DNA of 50,909 nt. It comes from Bacteroidota bacterium. GTDB taxonomy: Bacteria > Bacteroidota > Bacteroidia > Bacteroidales > Cfx3-03. The number at the start of each line of letters is the position of its first letter. Position 1 is the first letter of the stretch. This document shows, piece after piece, positions 9,108 to 17,700 of the stretch. The stretch is from assembly GCA_013390605.1 (NCBI GenBank), contig JACAUB010000001.1, positions 2,372,939-2,423,847 of the forward strand. The letters run 5' to 3'. The translations under genes were made by a program, and so were the position numbers. Under the pieces are notes generated by a model that ran no database searches, was not told where the DNA came from, and saw only the letters and a list, made by a program, of their open reading frames with translations.

Positions 9108-9320
9108 GTGAAGATTTACTACTCAGCACGTAGCAAATTGATTATAACCGCCAGGTATATAATTCTACAACAAAAGTCGCGTAATCTGGCTTCTCATGCT
9201 TATGATGAAGAAATGGCTAAAGAAATTGTTGAAAAGACTAAGACAAATTACTATGGGTTGTTTCTTCAATTAGAAACCCGCTTACAATTAGAAAAAATAA
9301 ATCAAGAAAATAACGGATGA
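9108..9320 (+). pseudogene. Truncated HI0074-family HEPN protein (nucleotidyltransferase partner)
   Basis: A 70-codon frame that can start only at GTG (9108) or inside. Residues 24-70 read KSRNLASHAYDEEMAKEIVE and onward, the C-terminal end of HI0074-type nucleotidyltransferase substrate-binding proteins, including the HEPN RxxxxH motif (RNLASH). Those proteins are normally about 130-140 aa; the N-terminal helices expected before this point are absent. The stop codon overlaps the ATG of the next gene (ATGA), as in intact HEPN/MNT pairs, and that gene starts with the matching MNT domain. Most likely a deletion removed the 5' half. A functional mini-HEPN cannot be excluded. Confidence 0.7.
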
Positions 9321-10729
9321 GATTTGGACTCGAAGAACATATAATCGATCAGATAACTAAAATATTTGAAGCTAACGCCAAAGTGGATAAAGCTTTTATA
9401 TTTGGATCCAGGGCAAAAGGCAATTATCGTCCCGATTCAGATGTTGATATCGCCATTCAAGGCTTTGATATTGTTTTGGATGATATATTGAAACTGAGTA
9501 TTGCTTTAGATGAAATAGGTTTAACCCAGAAAATAGATTTGATAAATTATAACCGTATTAAAGAAAAAGCACTGGTTGAGCATATTGATCGGGTTGGGGT
9601 TGAGATTTATAGGAGGTGGAAGAGGTATAAGCTAAAAGATTTAACTACTAAAATAGGGAGTGGAGCGACACCCACTGGTGGTGGAAATGCCTATAAAGAA
9701 CAAGGTATATCTTTAATTCGAAGCCAAAACATTTTGGATTTTAAGTTTTCTTATGATGGTCTTGCTTTTATAGATAATGATCAAGCAAATGGCTTAAAGA
9801 ATGTCATCATTGAAGAAAATGATGTATTGCTAAATATCACTGGAGATAGCGTCGCAAGGGTTTGTAAAGTTCCAAAAGAAGTTCTTCCAGCGAGAGTTAA
9901 TCAGCATGTTTCAATTATTCGTGCGGATTTAAAAAAAGCAACTCCTGATTTTTTACTTTACTATCTACAATCAATAAAAGAACAGCTTCTCGGTATTTCA
10001 GAAATAGGTGGAACAAGAAATGCGTTAACAAAAGCAATGATTGAAGAATTAGTTTTAACAATTCCTCCTCTTTCTGAACAAATTTCCATTGCTGAGATAT
10101 TAAGTAGTTTAGACAAAAAAATTGAGCTACTACAACGCCAAAACAAAACCCTTGAACAACTAGCCGAAACACTTTTCAAGCAGTGGTTTGTGGAAGAGAT
10201 TGATGAAAGTTGGGATAAAGAAAAGCTAGGTGATATTTTAGATCTTGTTTATGGGAGTGCATTAAAAGAGGAATTAAGAACCGGAACCGGTTTCCCTGTT
10301 GTTGGATCTAGTGGGATTGTTGGATACCATTTTGAATATACAGTAGAAGCACCGGGGATTGTAATTGGAAGAAAAGGAACCCTTGGAAAAGTAAATTATC
10401 TTTTTGATAATTTCTATCCAATTGACACAACTTACTTTGTAAAATCAAAAATTCATTCAGAGGGATTATATTATGAGTATTTTCTATTAAAGACACTGAA
10501 CTTTGAAGAGATGAACTCAGATTCTGCTGTACCTGGTCTAAACAGAAATATTGCTTTATCGACTGAAATTAGGATAGCTCCATTGAAAAGAATTAAAGAG
10601 TTTAATCAAAGATGTTTTCCTCTTTTTCAAAAAATAAAAGCAAATACAAATCAAATCCATAGTGTAACAAAGCTCCGTAGTACTATATTACCAAAGCTTA
10701 TGAATGGAGAAGTAAGAGTGAAAATATAA
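9317..10729 (+). CDS. hsdS: Fusion of MNT nucleotidyltransferase domain with HsdS specificity subunit
   Basis: A 470-aa open frame with two unrelated parts. Residues 1-98 are a minimal nucleotidyltransferase: GSRAKGN at 30-36, catalytic D42 and D44 in PDSDVDIAI, and the third acid D74 in KIDLI, so the active site looks complete. Residues 101-470 are a full-length type I specificity subunit: TRD1 (LKDLTTKIGSGATPTGGG onward), central conserved helices (AEILSSLDKKIELLQRQNKT), TRD2, and a C-terminal repeat ending LPKLMNGEVRV. No alternative ATG/GTG/TTG start lies near the junction (EIYRRWKRYK), so HsdS seems to be made only as the fusion. It follows hsdM and overlaps the truncated HEPN gene by 4 bp. 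Confidence 0.9.
   Translation: MRFGLEEHIIDQITKIFEANAKVDKAFIFGSRAKGNYRPDSDVDIAIQGFDIVLDDILKLSIALDEIGLTQKIDLINYNRIKEKALVEHIDRVGVEIYRRWKRYKLKDLTTKIGSGATPTGGGNAYKEQGISLIRSQNILDFKFSYDGLAFIDNDQANGLKNVIIEENDVLLNITGDSVARVCKVPKEVLPARVNQHVSIIRADLKKATPDFLLYYLQSIKEQLLGISEIGGTRNALTKAMIEELVLTIPPLSEQISIAEILSSLDKKIELLQRQNKTLEQLAETLFKQWFVEEIDESWDKEKLGDILDLVYGSALKEELRTGTGFPVVGSSGIVGYHFEYTVEAPGIVIGRKGTLGKVNYLFDNFYPIDTTYFVKSKIHSEGLYYEYFLLKTLNFEEMNSDSAVPGLNRNIALSTEIRIAPLKRIKEFNQRCFPLFQKIKANTNQIHSVTKLRSTILPKLMNGEVRVKI
10704..10723 (+). repeat. hsdS 3'-end direct repeat, copy 1
   Basis: Twenty bases at the very end of hsdS that recur at 12962-12981 with 18 of 20 identical, in the same orientation. Together they bracket the apeA module (see copy 2). 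Confidence 0.4.
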
Positions 10730-10765
10730 AAGAATGAGTAGTTAACAGCACAGACTATTACACTT

Positions 10766-12154
10766 CTATTTTTTCATGATGTGGTTAAAATAGTCGTATT
10801 CCTTTTCCTTAAATAATGTTTCTATCTCATTATTTTCAAATCCGGTTTCACGAAGAATAATGATGATCAACAAAATGATGAGCTTCTCAGATAAAACATA
10901 AAGATCCATTCCATGATAAGCATCTTTCTTTAAATCAACATTATAATGAGTGTAATAGTTTCGAGAAATAGTAGTCTTATTGATCAATTCTTTTAAATCA
11001 CTTTTAGAAATCACTATATTAGTTAGTGGCTGGATGGAAAACTCCTTAAATAATTCTTTTAAACGCTTCCTTAAACTTGGCTCATATTTATATTCTAACT
11101 TTTCGCTTATCCAATTTCTTTGATTTTCGTCTAACAAGTCTAAAATAGGGTCTAAGGTAAATTTAAACTCTTTTAATAGCTTCTCATTGTTTTCTTTTAT
11201 CCTTCTGTGATAGATCTCCAAAGCCCGCACAACATCTAAGAATCTATTTTCAGTAAAAACCTCCTTATTTGAGAATGTAAACAACAAATCATTTAAAACA
11301 GGTGAAATAGAATCTTTTAGAAGATACCACTTTTTAATAATAGTCTCAAAATCAGATTCAATTTGCTTATAATTAAAAAGAAATTCATGAAAGTGCCTTT
11401 TAAGTATTGCATGATTTTTATGTTTCTGCACGTAATATAATTTAACAGGCATTTCATATTTTAGCCCATTATTAAGTTCATTAAGTATCGTCTTAGAAAA
11501 AAACTCGATCTCTTTTATATAAGTAGCTTCAAAGACACCAAGTGTAACAAAAGAATTAAAATGAGAAAGATAGCCCAAAAAAACGTTATACATCTCTTCC
11601 CCATCTACTGACAATTCTAAACTAGTAACTTGTTCAATTTTAGAAAATGCTAATGATTCGAATGCCTGTTTATAATAAAAATAAAATCCGCCTTTTAGAT
11701 TATCGTTAATATTAAATGAAATACATTCAGGGGTCTTGAAATCATAATTAAACTCTTTCATTCCTTCGGTAAATTTTAGTTTTCTCCCAAAAACGTTTAC
11801 CCATTCTTCCAGTTTGGTAATCTGTGAACTCAATTTATAAAACTTAATCTCATTGATAGTCAAGAAATGAGCTCCTTCAAACACATAATGAGCTTTGTAT
11901 CTAGTTGTTAAAATACCTGGAAAACTTCCTGAACGATTAGTACAGTAACATTTCACAAGCGAAATCTTTTTCCCAGTAGTCGTAAATCCTAGTATTATTT
12001 CTTCTTTAGCTAAATCAATTGAAAACTGATTAAAATCACCAGTTAAATTAAGATATATTTCTTTATCTGGTTCAAAAACTAAGGTACCTGCGAGTTGATT
12101 ATTCAGATTATTCGGCAAATACCATATTCCTGTATATTCAAGTATTTCTATCAT
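10766..12154 (-). CDS. apeA: ApeA-like anti-phage HEPN protein
   Basis: A 462-aa protein that looks like ApeA. It has a beta-rich N-terminal domain (about 1-130, starting EYTGIWYLPNN), a long middle region, and a C-terminal Apea-type HEPN domain. The HEPN catalytic pattern RxxxxH is R398-H403 in SRNYYTHYN, followed by a hydrophobic helix. ApeA proteins are single-gene phage-defence effectors whose HEPN domain is thought to cleave RNA on infection. The gene is convergent with hsdS and divergent from a small gene at 12333, and strongly AT-rich. The family call rests on overall pattern and the HEPN motif. A generic HEPN protein is the alternative. Confidence 0.7.
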   Translation of the reverse strand: MIEILEYTGIWYLPNNLNNQLAGTLVFEPDKEIYLNLTGDFNQFSIDLAKEEIILGFTTTGKKISLVKCYCTNRSGSFPGILTTRYKAHYVFEGAHFLTINEIKFYKLSSQITKLEEWVNVFGRKLKFTEGMKEFNYDFKTPECISFNINDNLKGGFYFYYKQAFESLAFSKIEQVTSLELSVDGEEMYNVFLGYLSHFNSFVTLGVFEATYIKEIEFFSKTILNELNNGLKYEMPVKLYYVQKHKNHAILKRHFHEFLFNYKQIESDFETIIKKWYLLKDSISPVLNDLLFTFSNKEVFTENRFLDVVRALEIYHRRIKENNEKLLKEFKFTLDPILDLLDENQRNWISEKLEYKYEPSLRKRLKELFKEFSIQPLTNIVISKSDLKELINKTTISRNYYTHYNVDLKKDAYHGMDLYVLSEKLIILLIIIILRETGFENNEIETLFKEKEYDYFNHIMKK

Positions 12155-12186
12155 CGTATAATTTTAAGAATGTTAATAATATAGGA

Positions 12187-12226
12187 AACTGATTAACTGA
12201 TTAACTGATTAACTGATTAACTGATA
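12187..12226. repeat. Tandem repeat (AACTGATT) x4.9
   Basis: Four exact copies of the 8-bp unit AACTGATT (12187-12218) and a fifth copy with one change in its last base (12219-12226). It lies 33 bp upstream of the apeA start codon, in the shared control region with the divergent gene at 12333. Copy number of such arrays changes by slippage, so it could alter promoter spacing. Confidence 0.85.
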
Positions 12227-12302
12227 CATTAAACATTTAATATTAGTTTCAAAAAGTTTATTTTACATAATGTTAAGTGCTAAAAATCTGTTTAAAGTTA
12301 TG

Positions 12303-12310
12303 TATTTTTG
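12303..12310 (+). promoter_or_regulatory. -7 promoter element TATTTTTG
   Basis: An exact match to TAnnTTTG, ending 22 bp before the ATG at 12333. It indicates that translation starts at 12333 and not at the upstream in-frame ATG at 12270, which lies 5' of this promoter. Confidence 0.6.
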
Positions 12311-12332
12311 TATTCTACACATTCAAAAAATA

Positions 12333-12731
12333 ATGCGATCTCACTTTAGCATATTGTTTGCTACAATCCGCCCTGATATAGAGGAAAAGATTTCTGTTGG
12401 ATTAATACTTGTGGATAGTAATTCTGTATTTTTTCGCTATTCAGAAAATAAACTAACGATTGTAAAAGAGCTTTTAACATTGCCAGCATTTGAATACTTA
12501 AATGAGATTCTACATCAAATATCAAAGGAAGCGAATGGTGAAAAAGAAAAGCTTAAGGGTGTTAAAACTGAATCAAGACCCATTTCTCAATCGTTTAGTC
12601 TTGGGTATTTAGATTACCTAAGCAGGTACAGCAATAATTTATTGACGTTTAGCAGTCCTAAGATAATTGATTTACAAACTGATGAACAATTATTTGAAAG
12701 GCTATTCAAAAAATACATTGATGAAAAATAG
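12333..12731 (+). CDS. Hypothetical protein divergent from apeA, 132 aa
   Basis: The frame opens at 12270, but the promoter TATTTTTG at 12303-12310 and the protein-like start MRSHFSILFATIRPD point to the ATG at 12333. The N-terminal 45 residues form a beta-rich stretch (ISVGLILVDSNSVFFRYS) recalling small DUF3037-like proteins; this resemblance is weak. The rest is helical. No catalytic motif, signal peptide or membrane helix is seen. It shares a 5' control region and the 8-bp tandem array with apeA, so it may be an accessory or regulator of that module, or simply a separate cargo gene. Confidence 0.6.
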   Translation: MRSHFSILFATIRPDIEEKISVGLILVDSNSVFFRYSENKLTIVKELLTLPAFEYLNEILHQISKEANGEKEKLKGVKTESRPISQSFSLGYLDYLSRYSNNLLTFSSPKIIDLQTDEQLFERLFKKYIDEK

Positions 12732-12961
12732 ATCTAAACATAATAGAACATAACTTTTTTTGTGGCTTCCTTTTTTTTATAATTTTATATTTTACAAAAT
12801 GAAATAACTAATTGAAAAGCGATACACAATAATAGCTGAATATATAAATCAGATCCGAAATGTAACATAGCTTCGTTATAATATATTCGCAAATCATGCA
12901 AATGGATGATTATCGTAATCAATGTAGGGTATTAGGTGGTCTGTTTGTGACGTATTGGCAG

Positions 12962-12981
12962 ATGAAGAAGTAAGAGTAAAA
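12962..12981 (+). repeat. hsdS 3'-end direct repeat, copy 2
   Basis: Matches 10704-10723 at 18 of 20 positions and in one frame encodes EEVRVK, like the HsdS end GEVRVK. It could be a scar of an older hsdS end or of an insertion that brought in apeA and its neighbour. A chance match in AT-rich DNA is possible. Confidence 0.4.
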
Positions 12982-13051
12982 TACAATAAGTTCTATTTAT
13001 TATACCTGACAAAAGAGTTTAAAAACATCAATATTATACTTCGTTTTTGCA

Positions 13052-13059
13052 TATCTTTG
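13052..13059 (+). promoter_or_regulatory. -7 promoter element TATCTTTG for the ATPase operon
   Basis: Matches TAnnTTTG and ends 20 bp before the ATPase start codon. It may drive the ATPase, the DUF3226 gene and, by close spacing, hsdR. Confidence 0.5.
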
Positions 13060-13079
13060 AAGAAATAAACGTATGAATT

Positions 13080-14162
13080 ATGAATTTAATAAGTAAAATA
13101 AACATACAGAATTACAGAGGATTTGAAAAGCTTGACATTAATGGTTTAAATCAGATTAATCTTTTTATTGGGCGAAATAATTCTGGTAAATCATCAATCC
13201 TTGAAGCTATATTTCTCATACTTGGAATATCTAATCCTTTGTTGCTTGAAACAATCCATAAATTAAGAGGTCTCAATATTCAAAATGCTGAAGAATTAAA
13301 ATACTTTTTTCACAATTTAAATTTTAGTAACACTCCAAAAATAGAATGTTTTTTTACAGATCTATCTACACGAAAACTTGAATTAGATCCCCGGTATAAT
13401 AGTTCATCCCTTCAAGATTTATTGGATAAAAATAATAAAATTGAAATTCCATCAACTTCATCTACCACAACACTTAAAGTAACCGGCTTAGATTTAAATT
13501 TCAGTACTAAAAAAGTACATGACCCTATAAAAAAGTTTAAAAGTTCATTAGTATTTGGGGCTTCAGAAATTAATCGTGATGTTGATAAATCATATAAAGA
13601 AGAGTTATATGGAATTTTTATCTCGGGAAACTCTGGCGAAGCTAATGCTCTTTTACGATACGCTGAAATATTGAAAAGAAAGAAAGGAGATTCGATTCTT
13701 GATGCATTAAAAAAAATAGACCCAAATATCGAGTCAATTACTCCACTTCCTGATGGGTTATATTTTGGTTATCGAAACATAGCAGAATTAGTTCCAACAA
13801 ATATAGCTGGAGATGGAATCCGGAGAATTTTAAATATTTTAACATCAATTTTTGAAAAAAATAACAGCTTCGTTCTAATTGATGAAATTGAAAATGGGTT
13901 ACACTATTCCGCATATAAAACACTCTGGCAAAACATGCTTACTTTTTCAAACGAAGTTGATTCTCAATTATTTATTTCAACACATAGTATTGAAACATTA
14001 AAGTGTCTAAAAGAGTTACTTGAAGATTCCAATTATCAAAAATTCCAAGATAAAGTAAATATTTATTCTGTTATTAACACTAAGAATCAAGGTGTTAAAA
14101 CTTTCAAATATTCTTATGAAGGACTAAAAGATGCTATTGAAACCGAAACTGAAATCAGGTAG
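13080..14162 (+). CDS. OLD/ABC-type AAA ATPase, putative defence sensor
   Basis: A 360-aa SMC/ABC-like ATPase of the AAA_15/AAA_21 type. Walker A is GRNNSGKS (31-38) after the typical INIQNYRGF start, a signature-like region AGDGIRRIL precedes Walker B VLIDEIENGLH (D268/E269), and the H-loop is STH (300-302). There is no fused nuclease; the next gene, 2 bp downstream, supplies a TOPRIM-like protein. Separate ATPase plus TOPRIM pairs occur in PARIS (AriA/AriB) and OLD-like defence systems, where the ATPase senses a phage trigger. Both genes are very AT-rich and sit between the hsdS and hsdR genes. It is not long enough to be full-length AriA; the exact subtype is unclear. Confidence 0.8.
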   Translation: MNLISKINIQNYRGFEKLDINGLNQINLFIGRNNSGKSSILEAIFLILGISNPLLLETIHKLRGLNIQNAEELKYFFHNLNFSNTPKIECFFTDLSTRKLELDPRYNSSSLQDLLDKNNKIEIPSTSSTTTLKVTGLDLNFSTKKVHDPIKKFKSSLVFGASEINRDVDKSYKEELYGIFISGNSGEANALLRYAEILKRKKGDSILDALKKIDPNIESITPLPDGLYFGYRNIAELVPTNIAGDGIRRILNILTSIFEKNNSFVLIDEIENGLHYSAYKTLWQNMLTFSNEVDSQLFISTHSIETLKCLKELLEDSNYQKFQDKVNIYSVINTKNQGVKTFKYSYEGLKDAIETETEIR

Positions 14163-14164
14163 AC

Positions 14165-14776
14165 ATGTTAACTAAAATATTCGTAGAAGGTATTGCTGAT
14201 CATAAATTCATTTCTGATTTTATATCATATCATTTCAACGTAGTACTTGATAAGAATGATATAATTATATCAAATGGTTGGACAAATATCTATTCAGATG
14301 GTGAAGGAGAATTATTCATTAATGAAATGAATAAAAATTCATCAATTGATGGACGTAACATTATGATCTTTGATGCTGATTCAGATTATAATAATAGGTT
14401 AACTGAGATTAATCAATGGAGAATAAATAATCAACTGGAATTTGAGATATTTTTATTTCCAAACAACTCAGGTCCCGGTGATTTGGAAACAGTTTTAGAA
14501 AACATTATAAATAAGAAAAACGCTGCGATATTTGATTGCTGGGATAAATATGAAACATGCCTGAGCAAAATACAAATCGAAGGGAGAGTAAAACCATTAA
14601 CAATACCAGCAAAGAAAACAAAAATTTATGGTTATTTAGAAACCTTAGCTTTAACATATAATGATAAAGTATTAGCTAAAGAAGAAAAAAGAGATTACAA
14701 AAACAGTAAGAACTGGAATTTAGATTCAGAATATTTACTAGCCTTAAAAGATTTTTTATCGCCATACTTTAGTTAA
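14165..14776 (+). CDS. DUF3226/TOPRIM-like protein, partner of the ATPase
   Basis: A 203-aa protein with the DUF3226 layout. The N-terminal FVEGIADHKFI supplies the TOPRIM-style glutamate (E8). FDADSD follows, with D70, D72 and D74. Then comes FLFPNNSGPGDLETVLENI, the proline-asparagine/Gly-Asp-Leu-Glu stretch typical of this family. TOPRIM-like folds bind metal and can act as nucleases. It starts 2 bp after the ATPase and ends 12 bp before hsdR, so all three are probably co-transcribed. By analogy with PARIS, where a DUF4435 TOPRIM protein is released by its ATPase, this could be the effector; that is inference. Confidence 0.75.
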   Translation: MLTKIFVEGIADHKFISDFISYHFNVVLDKNDIIISNGWTNIYSDGEGELFINEMNKNSSIDGRNIMIFDADSDYNNRLTEINQWRINNQLEFEIFLFPNNSGPGDLETVLENIINKKNAAIFDCWDKYETCLSKIQIEGRVKPLTIPAKKTKIYGYLETLALTYNDKVLAKEEKRDYKNSKNWNLDSEYLLALKDFLSPYFS

Positions 14777-14788
14777 GAAAAACCATAA

Positions 14789-17700
14789 ATGAAACCCATC
14801 ACCGAAGATATCATAGAATCATTCGCCATAGAGACTCTGAAAGAAATAGGCTGGAAGTATAAACATGGTCTGGCCATGGCTCCAAAAGCTGAAGAATCTG
14901 AACGGGAGTCGTATGAGCAAATCATTTTGGTTGAGCGGTTGCGTGAAGCCGTGGCGCTGCTCAATCCTGATATCCCGGTTGATGCACGTGAAGCTGCAAT
15001 ACAAAAAGTACAACGGATTCATTCGCCCGACTTGTTGCACAACAACGAAACATTTCATAAAATGTTGGTGGAGAAGGTGAAGATTCCTTACCATCAGGAT
15101 GGTTTCGAACGTAGTCACGAGATAGCCCTCATTGATTTTGAACATCCCGAAAGCAATCAGTTTCTGGTAACAAACCAATATACGATTGTGGAACGTAAGG
15201 AGAGCATGAACGGATCGAACAATAAACGCCCCGATGTATTGCTCTTTGTAAATGGTATTCCATTGGTTGTGATGGAGCTAAAGAATGCCGCGGATGAGAA
15301 TGCAACCATCCGTAAAGCATACGAGCAGATCCAGACGTATAAAGCCACCATCCCTTCGCTCTTTACCTATAACACGGTTTGTGTGATCTCTGATGGACAT
15401 GAATGTAAGGCAGGGAGCCTGACTGCAGACTATAGTCGCTTTGTACCCTGGAAAACAGTTGATGGGAACAAAGAGGCCTCCCGATTTAAAGCACAACTGG
15501 GAACGCTCGTGAAAGGGATGCTGAACCCTGCTACGCTGCTGGATTTGGTGCGTAACTTTATTGTATTCGAACAAAGTAAAAAAGAGGATCCCAAAACGGG
15601 AATCATTCATATAGAAACGGCAAAGAAACTGGCTGCTTATCATCAGTATTATGCGGTGAATAAAGCCGTTGAATCTACCATCATTGCTTCGGGTATCAAT
15701 GGTAATAAAAGAGGTGGGGTAATCTGGCATACGCAAGGTTCGGGCAAGAGTCTGAGTATGTTGTTCTATTCGGGGAAGCTGATTACGTCTCCGGAGATGC
15801 AAAACCCTACTATTGTAGTGATAACCGACCGTAATGATTTAGATGATCAGCTCTTCGATACGTTCACCTCTTCTAAACATCTGTTGCGTCAGGAACCGGT
15901 ACAGGCAGAGGATAGAGATAACCTGAGAGATCTTCTAAAAGTTTCGAGCGGGGGTATCGTGTTTACCACGATACAAAAGTTTATGCCTGAAGAGAATAAA
16001 GCAATCTATACGCAACTTTCGGATCGGAAAAACATTGTGGTAATTGCGGATGAGGCACATCGGACACAATATGGTTTTGAAGCAAAATATGTGGATGTAA
16101 AAGATCCATTGACTAATGCGGTTACCGGCAAACGTTTGACGTATGGCTTTGCAAAGTATATGCGCGATGCCTTGCCCAATGCTACTTATATTGGTTTTAC
16201 AGGAACACCCATTGAAGGTACGGACATCAATACGCCACGTGTCTTCGGCCAGTATATTGATGTTTATGATATTGCACAAGCGGTTGTGGATGGTGCTACC
16301 GTGAAAATATACTATGAGAGTCGGTTGGCAAAAGTAAATCTGGATGAAGAGGGCAAGCGATTAATAGAAGAGTTCGAGAATGATTTGGAAGATGACGAAA
16401 CGGTTTCAGAACAGCAAAAAGCCAAAGCTAAATGGACGAAGCTGGAAGCTATTATCGGATATTCGGGTCGTCTAAAAAACTTAGCCAAAGATATTGTTAC
16501 TCATTTCGAGCAACGGCAGATTGCATTCGATGGTAAGGCGATGATTGTTAGCATGAGTAGGTGGATTGCAGCCGAACTCTACAAAGAGATAGTTTTGTTA
16601 AGACCACAATGGCATCATAATGATCTGGATAAAGGTTCTATCAAAGTGGTGATGACTTCGAACAGTGCCGATGGTGTTGAGATAGCGAAACACCATACCA
16701 CAAAAACTGAACGCAGACGATTGGCTGACAGGATGAAAGATGATAATGATCCATTGAAGCTTGTTATTGTCTGCGATATGTGGCTCACCGGATTTGATGC
16801 TCCCTGTTTAAAAACATTATATATCGACAAGCCGATGCGTGGCCACACCCTGATGCAGGCTATAGCTCGCGTAAACCGGGTTTTTAAAGATGTTAAAGGT
16901 GGTTTAATAGTTGATTACCTCGGCATTGGAACCGATCTTAAAAAGGCGCTTTCGTTCTATTCTGACGCAGGTGGCAAAGGCGATCCAACGGAACAGATTG
17001 ACGCTGCCTTAAAAATTGGTGAAGAAAAACTGGAGGTCATCAGGCAGATGTTTCAGGAGGATAGTGATACCCGAAAAGATATTCTGAGTGAAGAACCTGA
17101 AGCCTATTACAGAAACAGCTTTAAGTTTAACTACCGACGTTTTTTTGCTGTTGATGCAACGGAAAAGCTTTCTGTTATTTTACAGGCTGAAGAGCATATT
17201 TTAGGACTAAAAGAAGGAAAAGAACGGTTTATCAAGGAGGTTACTTTGTTAGGCCAGGCGTTAACGATATGTATTTCTAAAGAGGAGATTCATCCCTCGC
17301 TGGAAGAGATCGCTTTCTTTCAGGCAGTGAAAGCGCGTCTGGTTAAGTTTGACGGATCGGGTAACGAGCGATCAGATGTAGAGACTGAAACAGCCATCAA
17401 ACAGATAGTGGATGAAGCACTCAGCAGTGATAATGTGATTGATATTTTTGAAGCTGCCGGTATACAGAAACCTGAAATTTCTATTCTCTCGGATGAATTT
17501 TTGTTAGAGGTAAAGGGGATGAAACATCAGAACCTTGCGCTTGAGCTGTTAAAGAAGATTCTGAATGAAGAGATAAAGACCCGGGCTAAAATCAATCTGG
17601 TAAAAAGCAGAAAGCTGCTTGATATGCTGGAAAGCTCTATTAAACGTTATCAAAGCAATCTGTTATCGACTGCCGAGATTATTCAAGAGCTGATCAATAT

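Larger units (their letters stand above)
12732..13079 (+). other. 348-bp AT-rich spacer before the ATPase operon
   Basis: No gene is supported. It contains the second copy of the hsdS 3'-end repeat (12962-12981) and a TATCTTTG promoter element (13052-13059). The rest is AT-rich with no clear structure. Confidence 0.4.

Noticed and set aside
12270..12332. Upstream ATG extending the small gene beside apeA by 21 codons
   Set aside because: The -7 element TATTTTTG at 12303-12310 lies inside the extension, so the transcript would start after this ATG.
10766..14776. Recombinase-driven hsdS shuffling (phase-variable specificity)
   Set aside because: No second full hsdS, no invertible repeats in the TRDs and no site-specific recombinase gene in the locus; only a 20-bp hsdS-end repeat is present.
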